Shown here: positions 23,095 to 34,199 of the stretch, one piece after another
Layout of the letters: each line of letters starts with the position of its first letter
Position numbering within the stretch: position 1 is the stretch's first letter
NCBI GenBank assembly: GCA_024036415.1
Contig: JAMWET010001940.1
Span: 696,001-760,000 of the forward strand
Origin: Prochilodus magdalenae
Taxonomy: Eukaryota; Chordata; Actinopteri; Characiformes; Prochilodontidae
Reading direction: 5' to 3'
DNA length: 64,000 nt
The notes under the pieces: model-generated
What the model was told of the DNA's origin: nothing
Database searches by the model: none
Seen by the model: only the letters and a program-made list of their open reading frames with translations
Position numbers and translations under genes: made by a program

Positions 23095-24555
23095 AAAAAA
23101 TATTCTAATTCTTTAAAAAAAAAGGTTATATGGGTCTTATATATGCCTTACTGTCGTATTACACTAATATGTGGCTAAAATGTGTTTCTCCTGAATGTGT
23201 CTTGGTTGCATTTACACTTTTCTTTTTTTTTTACCTGCTCTTATCCAGGTATAATCCGGATACTCAAAGCTTATGAAATGACCAGTGCAGCTTGTGTTCA
23301 CCTAGAAAACTAGTTCCTTGCTCATAACCTGCTAACGGAGAACATAAGCTTCTGATGCTGTTTTTGTGGCAACAGTCTGCTTGCTGTTCGTCTACGAAAG
23401 ATTCTCCTGGACGGGCAACAGCAGACGTTTCCATTCCTGACGACAGGGGAGCATTGTTTGTGTGTATTAGAGGAAAAGGGGAGGGAAAAAATAGATGGTT
23501 CATTTCCTTTTCCAATGTTCTGGGGGACCTGGTTCGAGAACCAGCAAAGCGGGTAAAAATGGCCAGAGCAATTGCTGGGAAACGTCTTGGGGAATAGAGT
23601 ACACCATTGGATGGGGGGAGGAGGGGAGGGGAGAGAGAGAGAGAGAGAGAGACTGAGGTTGTAGGTTGTTTTTAGCTCTCTTTCTCCTGTCACTGTCTCT
23701 CTCTCTCTCTCCTGGGTGGATGTAGTGGTAGTAGAGGTTCATGTTCAGGATTAGATTGCAAACAAATGCAGTTAATCCCTCGAGTCCCACCCCCCACCAC
23801 CACCACCACGTCCTGCACATTTAATATGCTGCATAACAACGCACGAACACCGCACATTTTCACCTCTGCGCACACAAACACACAAAACCACTCACACGGA
23901 CCCCTCAGTTCGTTTCACTGTTGGTAAAATTAAAAGAAGCGTATTCCCCTTTTCCGTGCTCGTTTTTGTGTGGGTGATATTTCTGGCTTGGCATAAACAG
24001 CAATATCTTGTTGTTTAAATAAGTAAACACTTTGCGTCTGTTGTGATTTGCTGTGCTCTGTACGGCTTTTATTTCTGAAACCTTATTGCTCATTTTAAAG
24101 AAAACCTTCTTTTGCCTCTTGAAACGTTTTTTTTGTTGTTATAAAATCATCTCTGAGGAATACGGCGAGGTTAGGATTGTGTCTCCGACAGACGCTCAAA
24201 CGGAGGGGAGGGAAAATATTTTCCGTAGTCTTACTACTGCTGTGGCTCAGGCCTGTGTGCGTCTATTGGTAGCCTTACTCATCAGATGCACTAGCGTGTA
24301 TGCTTATTAAATCATGATGGCAAAACAATTACTGATATTAGCTGTTCACTATGACCTCATATTGCACTACAGTGAAGGGATGGAACTTGGAACGAGAGCA
24401 GTACCACGCACTAAATGCCGCTGTTTCTACTTTCCTCATGGGGAAAGTACAAGTTGCTGACCATTTCTATGGTGGGAGGCTTACAGCAGGAATAAATTCA
24501 GGCGGCTCATGTTTCCATTTCACCATCTGATAAGCTTGCACCTCCACGGGTGCAG
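23095..24555. other. Gene-free stretch with small simple repeats
   Basis: A transposon-like segment at 23205-23275 matches the right flank of the 36-bp array. (GA)n occurs at about 23632-23651, (CT)n at about 23695-23712, and a CCACCA run at 23787-23810. The open frames around them are compositional. No gene. Confidence 0.5.
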
Positions 24556-24559
24556 ACAC

Positions 24560-24805
24560 TGACCTTCTGCAAATGCCTTTTGTAAGGTGGAGAGGCCTCT
24601 TATGCGTTACGCTTCTGAATTATGGAACTCTGTTTTGTGTATTTACATAATTCATTGATTTATGCTCTTTTATGTAATGCCATTTTCTTTATTTGCTTTT
24701 TGTCACTAGTTTGTAAAGCACTTGAGTAGCTACTTGTAAAGTAGTTCTAAGTAGTATGAAAAGTGCTCTTTAAATCTAATTTATCATCATTATTATTATA
24801 TAAAA
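24560..24805 (+). mobile_element. Truncated LINE 3' end (CR1/L2-like)
   Basis: In one frame 24590-24640 reads R-Y-A-S-E-L-W-N-S. This matches the P/E-x-L-W-N-S-L-P word near the C-terminus of CR1/L2-type reverse-transcriptase ORFs. About 90 bases further on comes the classic tail: TTTGTAAAGCACTTGAG, AAAGTGCTCTTTAAAT, then ATCATCATTATTATTAT. The order and polarity fit a 5'-truncated plus-strand insertion. No reverse-transcriptase core is present. Confidence 0.6.
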
Positions 24806-25240
24806 ATATTCACACTGATAATCTGGGATTTTTCTGTTCATTTAAACCTGGAAAGAATAATATTTTTTAGTATGTTATAATAAAAAAATAATTATTAAAA
24901 AAAAATTAATGTTTAAGATTCTGCACTACTGAAATTTCAGTCGGTTTGTTTATCAGTGGTATGTGCAAGTATATGGCAACAGCCACTGGAACCGAGCTGG
25001 CCAGTTAACACAGTAGTGACCTAGAATCGCTATTTACAACTTGGACTAAACCATCAATGGGCGGGGGGGTAGGTTAGCAATAACTGTTAACTTCTAGCTC
25101 ATTTTAAAAAGGCTAAGATAGTGCTTAGTACTCATTTCCTTGTGGTTACCCGTTTAAGCTATGTTTGGTGACATGACATGTAAAATCTCCGTTTTGTGAA
25201 ATCGATAAATGGAACGTTCCGCAGCGAGGCTGAAGCCGGC

Positions 25241-25385
25241 TTCCTATTCGCCAGCTTCTGTTTCGAACTTTACATTCCACCTTAAATGGGGCAGCGGTTG
25301 CGTTCCGCCCGCTGTGACAGGACGTGTACGCAGCTCCATTTAAGGTGGAACGGGGAATTCGGATGAGACGCAGGCGAATACGAAA
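25241..25385. mobile_element. Long hairpin element, copy 1
   Basis: A left arm of about 52 bases (25241-25292, ending TTCCACCTTAAATGGGGC) is repeated inverted at 25333-25385 (starting GCTCCATTTAAGGTGGAAC), with a 40-base loop. The arms also share ATTCGCC and TTCGAA-type blocks. The same arm recurs at 26918-27019 and 47699-47737, so this is a dispersed foldback or MITE family. Function and class are unknown. Confidence 0.75.
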
Positions 25386-25969
25386 CCTTGTCATTTCCAA
25401 TACGATCCGCCTTTAGGCTTTAGGTGTTTAGTCTGTCCGGGGTGATTAGATTGGTTTGAACGTGTGGTTTTTGCACAAGAAGCATTTGTTGTCTTCGCAA
25501 GACACCACAGCGCTATGCAGCAAGTGTCATCTCTCCTGTGAAATAAATAACTAAATAAGCCACAACCGCTGCTGCTCAATGACGTTGGTTGAACGGGTAC
25601 TGCCGGAGTGCTGCTGCAAGCCTTACTGCAACATTACTCGATCTGATGCTATTTATAACAGCATGATCTTACCCGGACTGATATCACCTATCTCTGGCTC
25701 CTGGAGGCATTGTAGAGTCAAACAAATAAATAAATCCACAAACAAACAAAAAACATGGCCGTTCCCTCCGACTAAACTGTCAGTTTGGTCATAACAGCAT
25801 TAGCTGGTTTTTATTCCAGGATCACAGCCATTCACAAAAGCCTGTGCTGATCTTTCTCTGTGTGTGTGCGCACACGGCTAGCTGTACAGCTCCCCTCCCC
25901 CAACCTTTGGCGAAACAGGAACAACTTCTTTGAGAGCGAGAGAGAGAGAGAGAGAGAAAGAGCGAGAGC

Positions 25970-26178
25970 GAAAAAAAGGGCTGCACAAGTTTGGGACGTC
26001 TTGGAGCAGCCATGTAGCCCTGCTTCGATTTGTAGTCAGGAGCTGAGATTTTCGAGCCGCGGTCCTTTGGATTGATACCGGCCTTTGTTGCCCAGAAGCC
26101 CAGCGCCTCCAGCCTCTTGTCGTCTTCTTTCCCATTTTGGGGGAAGGAAAATAAAACGGGTTGCTCACCTCGAGGATT
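25970..26178 (+). other. Probable first (noncoding) exon
   Basis: The block ends GAGGATT|GTAAGT, a strong donor. It contains no long open frame; a short ATG frame near 26011 stops at once. Its composition (GGATTGATACC, TTGCCCAGAAGCCCAGCG) is unlike the flanking low-complexity DNA. The 5' limit is a guess from the CpG-rich zone. It would serve as the 5' leader of a large plus-strand gene together with the blocks at 31637 and 51851. RNA-seq is needed for the start site. Confidence 0.4.
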
Positions 26179-26323
26179 GTAAGTGCTGGGAAGGCTCTCG
26201 GTTGTGGAATACTTTACCCCCCTTTCCCCCCTCGTAGAGAATGGAGTTCACGGAGCGCCTCGTTTAGGCAACTTTTTTGTTTGTTTGTTTGTTTTTGTTG
26301 ATGTTTACTGGATCACTTTCGGA

Positions 26324-26364
26324 ATGGACCGACTTTTAGGTGGAGTGAGTTCACTCTTTACATG
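26324..26364 (+). other. Alternative exon end with short ORF
   Basis: An ATG at 26324 opens a frame M-D-R-L-L-G-G-V-S-S-L-F-T that runs into a donor match (ACATG|GTAAGA) in phase 2. Joined to the acceptor at 31637 it would continue W-F-A-C-G-F-S-D-L-R-E-N-P and stop at TAG (31674), 26 codons in all. Joined to 30293 or 51851 it stops immediately. This suits an upstream ORF or alternative leader rather than a protein. The use of this donor instead of 26178 is unproven. Confidence 0.3.
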
Positions 26365-26917
26365 GTAAGAGGTGTTTTGTTTTTTTTTCTTTCCTTTATT
26401 AATCCTTCCTTCTCTCGTCTAGCTTTTCTCCTCCATGCTGGCTGCCCGGCAGTAAACACGTTTGGCCTCGCTCCCATTCAGCTCCACTCAGCAGCCATGG
26501 CTCTTACTTTCGTATGGTCGGCAGTGAATTGTCGAGATTTCCAAACTTGGGACGTATAAATAAGCTGGGCTCGTCTCAGTATGTCGGCACGACTGGTTTC
26601 TTGTCTGTGTTTGAGGGGGAGGCCTTTCTTTCCCCCCTTCTTCAAAGAGTTTAGTGTGCTAGCTGAAGTTAGTGTAGCATTTCAGAAAGCAGTAATGGCT
26701 GGAGATGCTAATGGAAGCTCGCCGATTTCCACCCCGCCGTTTTTTCCCCTCGTTTCCCCCTTTCCCTTCTGCTTTCCACAGCCACGGAGTGAATAAAGGG
26801 GCTTCGCATTAGCGCCTTCACACGAACCAACTGACCTCTCTCACTTTAGTCCTCCATTCTGGTTTTTGGAGAATCCTTCAGGGTTTCAGGGAAGTTTGTA
26901 TGGCGAGGCTGAAGTTG

Positions 26918-27019
26918 GCTTCTTGTTCAAATTCTCTCGTTCCACCTTAAATGGTGCAGCGGCGCCAGTATGTAACTGCTGCAGCTTTTAAGGTGGAACG
27001 GAAAATTCGAACAAGAAGC
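26918..27019. mobile_element. Long hairpin element, copy 2
   Basis: Left arm 26918-26960 (GCTTCTTGTTCAAATTC, then CGTTCCACCTTAAATGGTGC) and right arm 26978-27019 are nearly perfect inverted repeats with a 17-base loop. It is the same family as 25241-25385. It sits about 0.55 kb downstream of the second donor and so brackets the promoter/first-exon zone. Confidence 0.8.
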
Positions 27020-30000
27020 GGAGTGAGACAATATCAGCGTTTTACTAGCACTCTTCCTCGTATAAAACCGAGATTCGTCTTTTTAAAGTGTTTACAGGCT
27101 TTGTAGGAGATATTTTAAAGCCCTGTTTATGGAGGACACCGGCCTACTTTTAACGTCTCTCCAAAACAAACGATGTTTTGTTGGATACGGGCCCCAGGAC
27201 TCCAGCTAAACAGTGTAGCTATGCCAGTATGCTAGCTAGTGCTAACTCCCGCAGTTAATAGCTAACGTTTTAACACGCAACGTTACGCTACTGTAAGATT
27301 CACACATTTGCTAACATATGTAGCTATATAAGTCTGTTGGTGTGACTTCTAATACCCTAAAACTACTGGGCTCCTCAGTGGAGCCTACACATGTCTGCTG
27401 GTTTTCCTCCTGGCTTTCATTTTGGAGAAGAAAAGCTAGATTTGCTGGGGTGTGTAGCACTGCAGATTAGTCACTTAATGAAGTTTGGTCCAAACACCTC
27501 AGCTCCAACTCCCAAATTACAGGCATGTGTGCTCCAGCCTCCAGTCGTCATCATCTTGGTTTGGTTCCTGAAACAAAAGCTAGCTTGCTGGCAGTTACAG
27601 TGCCTGAGCTTACAGGACCCAGACAGTTGCTGCCTACACAGCTTGACCTCTGCTCTGGCTGAGGCTCACCTGTGTTGAAAGTTGGACTTAAGGCCTCATG
27701 TCTGCATTTAGCTCCTTCACTGGTTGTCTTGGTAAAAGGGATCTTTGTGGCCAAAGACTCCTCCAGATGTTCTGTAGTGCAGAGTTATATATCCTCTCAG
27801 CCTAATCATTGTTTACAGTATTCAGTTTGATATTGTTTTCTCTTTATGGGTATCGTTATCTGATTTATTTTGCAATGATCCGATCTCACTAACCTGATGT
27901 TCCGTATTTGCGCAAGTGACTCAAATCTGTCATTAATGTGAGTGAACTCGTGCCCTGAAATGACCTGCATGCGTACTTTCTAATCAGTAATGCCAAATGA
28001 ATGAATTATGTGCGTCATGTACAGCAGATAAACTGAACAAGCCTTCACTGCCAAGATCATTAGCTCTGATCAGCTGTCAGCTGCTCATTATTAGAGAGAG
28101 ACGAAGATATTAAAAGGGTCCGATCTGTTGCTTTTCCACTGTTTACTGGGTTTAACATTCGGCTCTGCTGCAGTGTTAACACTGAACGATGGAGCATGCT
28201 CAGTGAAAGGGAAAACCACATGAAATCTGATTTGAACGTTACCTTTGTGTTGCATGGAATGGTTACAGATTGGGTTCGCATCTGATCTAGAACCACCTTT
28301 AAAAGTGTCTCAGAGGATAAGAGTTGATGTGTCCACACATCACTGGAAAAATTAGGTGTCACATGATGGCCAAAAATCTGATTTGAGTCACTTCAGCGTA
28401 GTAATGTGAATGTGGCCTGAGAATATTTACAACCACAAGCAGTACATAATTAGTTACCCATACTTTTCACATTGAAACTACTACCTCACAGTTAGCGATT
28501 TATGCAATGCTAGCAATCTACTGAATTATAATTTCCCACAGACTCAGCTTAATATAACTGGTCCGCTCCAATAAGCTGAGAATTTCGGTGATGGACCAAG
28601 CTGAGAACAGCTATGAAGGCCAAGAAGTCATAGGCTTGTGTTGCTACTGATAGTCTCTCCTACAGTTTGGATTTTGATCTGTCCTCTGCACACCCATCCA
28701 TGTTTCTATTGGCTGGTGTGCCCACATCAGAACCCATTGCAGCAAAAGGGGTTTTTTTTGCAGAAAGACAGAGCTAAGCAAAGGCACAGCATCCTAACTG
28801 AAAGAGATTGGGGGGGAACAATATTAACCTTTAGTATGGATTCAGTTTGAGGTGCCATCATTACGGCTAACCACTTCCTTGGGAAAGCTGGTGAATAGCT
28901 AAATTCAGATTCCTGTGTAGTTTTAATGCTGGAAACATTTTTACCAGTCTGATTTAAGCTATCAAAATAACTTGGCTTCGGTTTTATGTAGGAGCTACCT
29001 GTAAGTGTGCACAATGGTAGGACATTTCAAAAACGGTAGAACAGTTCATCACATCACCAGGAGCGTTCACCTGGAATTTTATGTGATCTTAATATTACAT
29101 TAATTCCGATTGAACCATTGTTTGTCCAGGAGCTTGACATTTCGGTACTGACAAAGCCAGGAACTGGTACCAAATTAGTACTGGTTCTTACTCTCTGTAC
29201 ACTAACAAGCAGCATTATGCAAATGCATCATATAACCACGGGGAATCCCCTGTGGTGTGCTAGCCTAGTCACTAATGGATAGGTTAATTCTAACAGACAG
29301 ACTCCTACCTCAATTGTTGGACCTGGAACAAAATGTAAAGAAAACAAGCAATTTGATCTTCACTCAGCATGAAAAAGATGTCAGAGGTTTTCTTTTTTCC
29401 TCTTTTTGTTTTTCCGTTTCAGCTATGTTAAAAAAAAAGCTGCTTTGCTTGTGTTTACCTGCGAGATCATCTGTTTGTTGTCCAGTCTGTCCATTGTAGT
29501 TCACAGTAATCATGATTTGAAGACAGGTACTGCAGTTCTGCAGCTGCGGTAGGATATTTGGCTTTCCAGCAGTAATATTAGATGTCTGCCTTCACCAGCT
29601 AACAAACAGCTAACCTCCAAGAATCCACCCTTAAAGCCGTCATAGTTTGTTGAAGCCCCTTCTCACCTTCAAGATGCATCATTAGCAGGGGGTCCTAGTA
29701 TTTAAACCATGGGATCTCTCTAACACTGCTGTAGGAAGCAAGTAAACAAGGAGCAACTACTTTCCCTCACTATGAGTAAAATATCAGGACCTTTTTGGAG
29801 ATAACTTTACCCAGAAGCGTAATTACACCAACTAGATTTTGCTCAAGGGTGCACACTTTGTGATGGCACAGCAAGTCAAGGATAATAGCGGGCCCCCTTA
29901 ACACTGAGAGATAGTGATTCTCTACGGATATTGACATAGTGATAATCTTTGGGGTGTGTGTGTGTGAGTTTAAGGTATGGAATAGTTTGGTGAGGTTGTG

Positions 30001-30290
30001 AATTTACACAATCAGCAGACACTAGTTTGGTGTCCTAAAGTCGTCTGGTTTTGTGCTGGAGCTAATTTAGCAAACAAGTAATGAAGCCTTATTAGCGTCA
30101 TTCAAACTGCCTGCCTGAAGTGGACCCTGGCCTTAGGCGGTGTCTGCATACAGAACAGTGTTGGTATATTAGGAGGGTATATGGTTAGGCATCGTCTCAA
30201 AGCTTTCCTACTGTGTCATCCTTATTGCAGTATGTGACTGTCGTTTATATCCAGGATGAGTGTCCCTTTCTTTCGTTGTGTTTGTGTTGC
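27020..30290. other. Probable intron, no gene seen
   Basis: No supported exon. A diverged MITE family 2 relative may lie at 28200-28410. Other frames are short and motif-free. Confidence 0.45.
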
Positions 30291-30292
30291 AG

Positions 30293-30322
30293 AATGGAAT
30301 ACTTGCTGCACCTATCCACAAA
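30293..30322 (+). other. Candidate 30-base microexon
   Basis: A pyrimidine/GT-rich tract and CAG (30290-30292) precede AATGGAATACTTGCTGCACC..., and a consensus donor GTGAGT starts at 30323. The ATG at 30294 gives M-E-Y-L-L-H-L-S-T and leaves phase 2. Spliced to 31637 it would read K-F-A-C-G-F-S-D-L-R-E-N-P and stop, 22 codons in all. Such a small exon needs transcript support; chance is possible. Confidence 0.35.
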
Positions 30323-30324
30323 GT

Positions 30325-31635
30325 GAGTCATGTAATTGCTGCCATAGCTTTTGGTTTTGAAAATTAGCATGCGGTGGAATACATTAAACGGGTTTGACGA
30401 AGAGGGCTCCTCAGGGGTTTCTCCGCTTCATGCTGACACGAGTCCTGCAGTTTGAAGTACGTTTGGGTACCGCATGCCGGCCCGGTAGGCCTATGGGTCG
30501 TACGTGCTTGGGAGCCTTTTCATAAGACTGTGTGGTCTGCACACTGTAGTAGTCTTATGAGTAACGATTTGCCTGACACTGATCTGAATGAAGATCAACA
30601 CACTTGATGCGTAACAGTCTTACTACCTGCATATCATCACAAGCCCCCGAACGGGTGTCTTTTGAATGTGATTGCTGAAGTCTGAGAGCCTTATTATTTA
30701 GTTTATGTGCGCATACCTTTCATACATTTGTATGTGCTTTTAAAAGAGGGCCAGCATATTGTATCCTATTGTGTCATAACAATTTGTAACATGTTGTGGC
30801 TTGTGTGTTAGCGTGGCTTTCATTTAGCTCATGACTAGCTTTTGTGTGGTGGTTCTATGCAGCCTAGAAGTGAAATCTGATGGGAACAGAGAAACCTCCA
30901 GCTGGCCTAAAACCTCAGATACTGTACTTTTATAACATTTTAATATTCAAAATAATGAAAATGGAAGTATTACCTTGCTAACATAAGGCACACTTTCTGT
31001 CCGGTTGTTGTCAAATTGAGACACCATTGTGTCAAACTCTAATGGTCTTAGTAGTTGCAGTTTAACTGTTCTTATGTACTTGTTAAATGGATATCGGTGT
31101 ACTTGTTAAGTAGGGGTGGTTAAGTTTCTGTTTTCAGATCGTGAGTATCTTCTGTATTTCCATAACGCTGTCCTTCTGTGTGTTTCCATTTAGTGGAAAC
31201 ACAGCTGTACAGTTTCACCCTCTTGTCTGGTAATCGTGAGGTTGAATCTAGAGAGCGCATACCAAGCATAGCTTACCTTGCTTAATTGAATGTATTGCTA
31301 TGCGTTATGTAACATAACATCATATCATTAAACACGAGCCTGTCACCTTATATGATAGTGTTAGTAGCATGTTGTTGTTACGTACTATGATTTGGTGTTG
31401 TTGAATGGTCTAAGACTGAAAATAGACACTATGGCTTGGGAACGTGACGGAGATGTTCACACGCTATTTGTGTGTTTTGTGAACAGCATAGTGGCTCAAG
31501 ACACCCATGTGCTCAAACCTCCTGGTAATATAATATGGATGCTCTAAGTTTGTGCCAGCGTGTATGTAATGCCGTGTCTCCATGTTCCCCTGATGTTGAG
31601 GAAAGGGTTAATATTAGTTTGTTTCTCTCTCTGCA
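30325..31635. other. Probable intron, no gene seen
   Basis: No additional exon, clear repeat or RNA gene is supported. A GGTTGAATCT word near 31240 resembles a box B but has no box A partner. Confidence 0.45.
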
Positions 31636-31636
31636 G

Positions 31637-31887
31637 GTTTGCGTGTGGATTTTCTGACCTGAGAGAGAACCCATAGCAAGCATCCCGAAAAACAGAACCC
31701 CACCCCCCTCAACCCCCCGGACCCTTGTTCCCTCGAACACTCTCTTGCACACTGGTGTAATCTATCGGAGAAAAGGCGGGCCTATACATACGAGCGTACG
31801 AACCCACACGCACGCAGACTGTAAGGGGATCTATCTCTTCAGATGAGGAGGAGCCGGAGATTCTGAGCGACCTCAGGGTCATTCAAG
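31637..31887 (+). other. Probable 5'-leader exon (251 nt)
   Basis: The acceptor TTTCTCTCTCTGCAG|G and the donor CATTCAAG|GTAGGG are both good. No frame with an ATG stays open across the block. A 7-codon upstream ORF (M-R-R-S-R-R-F) spans 31843-31866. One ATG-less frame reads S-S-D-E-E-E-P-E-I-L-S-D-L-R-V-I-Q to the exon end and looks protein-like, but a TAA lies upstream and joining it to 51851 gives a stop after four codons. A C-run block (31698-31724) would be C-rich in RNA. I read it as noncoding leader. An alternative acceptor TCTATCTCTTCAG|A at 31842 is possible. Confidence 0.55.
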
Positions 31888-32038
31888 GTAGGGTTGCCAT
31901 GACAATGCGCGCACGCACGCACCCAGACACAGTCGTGTTGCTTTGCACGGACCTAATGTTATGTATTTACATACAAACACGGTCCACTAAGGGTGAAAGC
32001 ATGTGACTAATGAAGTGTTGGTGTAGTCATTTAGACGT

Positions 32039-32041
<3 letters not shown>

Positions 32042-32078
<37 letters not shown>
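32042..32078. repeat. (GT)n microsatellite
   Basis: About 18 GT units. Confidence 0.95.
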
Positions 32079-32079
<1 letters not shown>

Positions 32080-32270
32080 CTGTGTGTGGACATCTTTGAG
32101 TGTATGGAACTTTGGGCATTGTTCTGGTTTGCCCTAAATTTGTTTTTTTGGGATCACCTCCGTAACCCTAAACTGTATCTGTTTGACTCAGCATTAAATG
32201 ATGGTTTTGAATCTTAAAGAAAAGGTTTGCTGAAAATTTGTGAGTCTGTAGTTTTACAGATGGCTTACAA

Positions 32271-32807
32271 CACAGTCAAGTCACATTATTATGACCACTT
32301 CCTCCTTTTTGTTGACGGCAGTGTGTAGCTCATAAATCAAGTCACATTTGTGTGGCATTCTTTGGGCCCACTCGTCCATGTGGAAGGTACTCTCAAACAG
32401 GGAATGAATCCATTCCCACAAATCATCTACACCCATACAAGCTGATTGTCATCTCTCGGATGGGATTTTCTAGCAGGACAATGTCTGACACAGCTAGATA
32501 TGATGTTGCACAGCTTGAAATGTCCGACGTTGGTTGGAAGAGTGTGACCAAGACTTCCATGTACTACCCTGCTGCCCCCCATTCCCCAGACTTGAACCCA
32601 GTTGAGCGTTTGTGGGATCACCTCAATCGTCATGTTCGCTATATGGATCCTACTCTGTGGATGTACTGCAGTCATGATGGCTTCAGATACCTGTAACCAC
32701 CTACCAGGACCTTACTGAGTCACTCTGTCTAGCTGCTGTCTGTGCTGCACACGGTGGTTACTTCGGATGTTTTATGGTGATCGCCCTAATAACGTGACTT
32801 GACTGTG
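32271..32807 (+). mobile_element. Tc1-like family 3, internally deleted element
   Basis: Terminal inverted repeats of 21 bp (CACAGTCAAGTCACATTATT... and its inverse, one mismatch) bound a 537-bp element, roughly one third of a full Tc1-type element. A frame at 32352-32696 retains H-S-P-D-L-N-P-V-E-R-L-W-D-H-L, the established Tc1/mariner motif around the third catalytic acid. The first two catalytic acids and the DNA-binding domain are missing or unreadable. It is a non-autonomous copy. Confidence 0.88.
32352..32696 (+). pseudogene. Truncated Tc1-like transposase
   Basis: This is a 114-codon open frame inside the element at 32271-32807. Residues about 72-88 hold the P-A-A-P-H-S-P-D-L-N-P-V-E-R-L-W-D block of the DDE domain, which is normally near residue 270-290 of a 340-residue protein. 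The N-terminal half of the frame shows no helix-turn-helix, so the start is fused from deletion. The protein cannot be active, lacking two of three catalytic acids. It is probably not expressed. Confidence 0.75.
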
Positions 32808-32809
32808 AA

Positions 32810-33784
32810 GTGTGTAGTTGACTTTTCATGATTTCTGATGGTACATGATGACAACGCTATAAAAATGGAGGCCAGGTAGTTAAATTTTAGCTATTCAACT
32901 TTTGTTGTCACAAAAACCTATAGACCCGTTCTGTCTGTCTGTCTGACATGGCTTTATTGGCTGCTTTTGAGTGAGGGGTGGGGATAAATAAATAGTGTTT
33001 GGGTTTTTTTTATTTATTTACTTTTAAATAGTTTTTTTTTTTTTCTTCAGTCATGTATCCTCAAATCTCCTGGGCCATATTTACACCCTAAGGTATCCAA
33101 ATAAATCTTAACACAGTCGGTGCTCTGAAGACGTGAACTGCACCCAGCCAGTTATTCCAGGTCATTTAAAAGTGAGTTCAGGGCTTTGGTTTTTTTTTTT
33201 TTTTCCTGTGTTTGAAATTTCCAGCGCAGACCTTTAAAGCTGTGACTGATGGCGAAACTGTGATCAGATTTCATCACTTATGTCCAAAAATGATGGAGTA
33301 AAGCAGAGTTCCTGAGGAGGAGAACGGAAGAATGTGTATGAAAAACAGGGATTTGCTTGTTTTTCTGGGAGACAATTTCCCTTTCAGTCTCTCTCTCCCT
33401 CCCTCTTTCCCTCTCCCCCTCTCACTCTCATATTTGGCTAATGTTTGGAGTATTATGTGTCCCGGTTTTGGCTGCAGTTGCTCTGTGTACTAAGGTGAGC
33501 GATGCTAGCTGCTTTGTGTCTTTGGGCTGCAGATAAACGCACAGCACTTAAGAGGGGCGTGCTGCTATTAAATTACCGTTTAGTGTTAAGTCATAAGACG
33601 CACTATATTGTTTGAAGTGTTCAGGCCCGCCACGATTAATTGATTTGAATTTGGTTCAAAAAGGGATTGATTACAGTTCACTCTCTCAATACGGTGGCAG
33701 GTTAGCTGGTAGTTTGCCTGATGATCTGTGTTTTGGATTCTCCTACTGATCTCTCTTACAGTTAGGAACAACGTTATGGATGCT

Positions 33785-33785
<1 letters not shown>
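32810..33785. other. Probable intron, simple T-runs only
   Basis: Poly(T) runs at 33036-33046 and 33190-33204 and a CT-rich patch at 33388-33428. No gene. Confidence 0.45.

Positions 33786-33786
<1 letters not shown>

Positions 33787-33841
<55 letters not shown>
33787..33841. repeat. (TG)n microsatellite
   Basis: About 27 units, with a second short run at 33868-33886. Confidence 0.97.
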
Positions 33842-33842
<1 letters not shown>

Positions 33843-33900
33843 CTGACACTTTGTGGATGAGCTCGCTTGTGTGTGTGTGTGTGTGTCCCCTTCCCATTTT

Positions 33901-33920
33901 GGGGTGGGTGGGGGTTGGGG
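33901..33920 (+). other. Strong G-quadruplex motif
   Basis: GGGGTGGGTGGGGGTTGGGG has four G-runs of at least three with loops of 1, 1 and 2 bases, which fits the canonical quadruplex rule and the short-loop class known to be most stable. It is on the non-template strand of the inferred intron. Confidence 0.75.
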
Positions 33921-34068
33921 TTTCTGGAGGAATGCTTAGCAGTGGGGTTTAGCATCCTGTGGACAGGGCAGACGGTCCCTAGCTGCAGGTCAGTCCCAAG
34001 GCCTCAGCCTCTCCCCTGCCTCCATTCATTACTGTCACACACCCATGCGCTCTCGTTCTCTCTTGCAG

Positions 34069-34120
34069 GACAGAGCTGTAATCACTGCTGCCTTCCTGCT
34101 TGCTTCATCCGTCTGTAATG
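34069..34120 (+). other. Weak exon candidate
   Basis: A good acceptor (CGTTCTCTCTTGCAG|G) is followed 52 bases later by a weak donor (AATG|GTATTT). There is no ATG-led frame of note. It could be an optional leader exon or a decoy. Confidence 0.2.
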
Positions 34121-34199
34121 GTATTTTATGTGCCTGTGTGTCATTCTATCTGTGAGTGTTTGTGCGCGCGGTGGGAGGTTGCGTTGTGCGTGCTAATTG

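Larger units (their letters stand above)
25850..26370 (+). promoter_or_regulatory. CpG-rich promoter and first-exon zone
   Basis: CpG dinucleotides are clearly denser here than elsewhere (many between 25868 and 26240), in a window that is otherwise CpG-poor. A GAGAGA run at 25937-25966 precedes a CpG-bearing transcribed-looking block with two splice-donor matches (ATT|GTAAGT at 26178/26179 and ATG|GTAAGA at 26364/26365). No TATA box is evident, as is usual for CpG-type promoters. Plus-strand transcription is inferred from the downstream exon-like blocks. Confidence 0.55.

Noticed and set aside
25146..25400. Minus-strand frame across the hairpin element as a gene
   Set aside because: It lies on the two arms of the foldback and is explained by the inverted repeat.
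31215..31260. tRNA or SINE from a box-B-like word GGTTGAATCT
   Set aside because: No box A at the right distance and no stem pairing.
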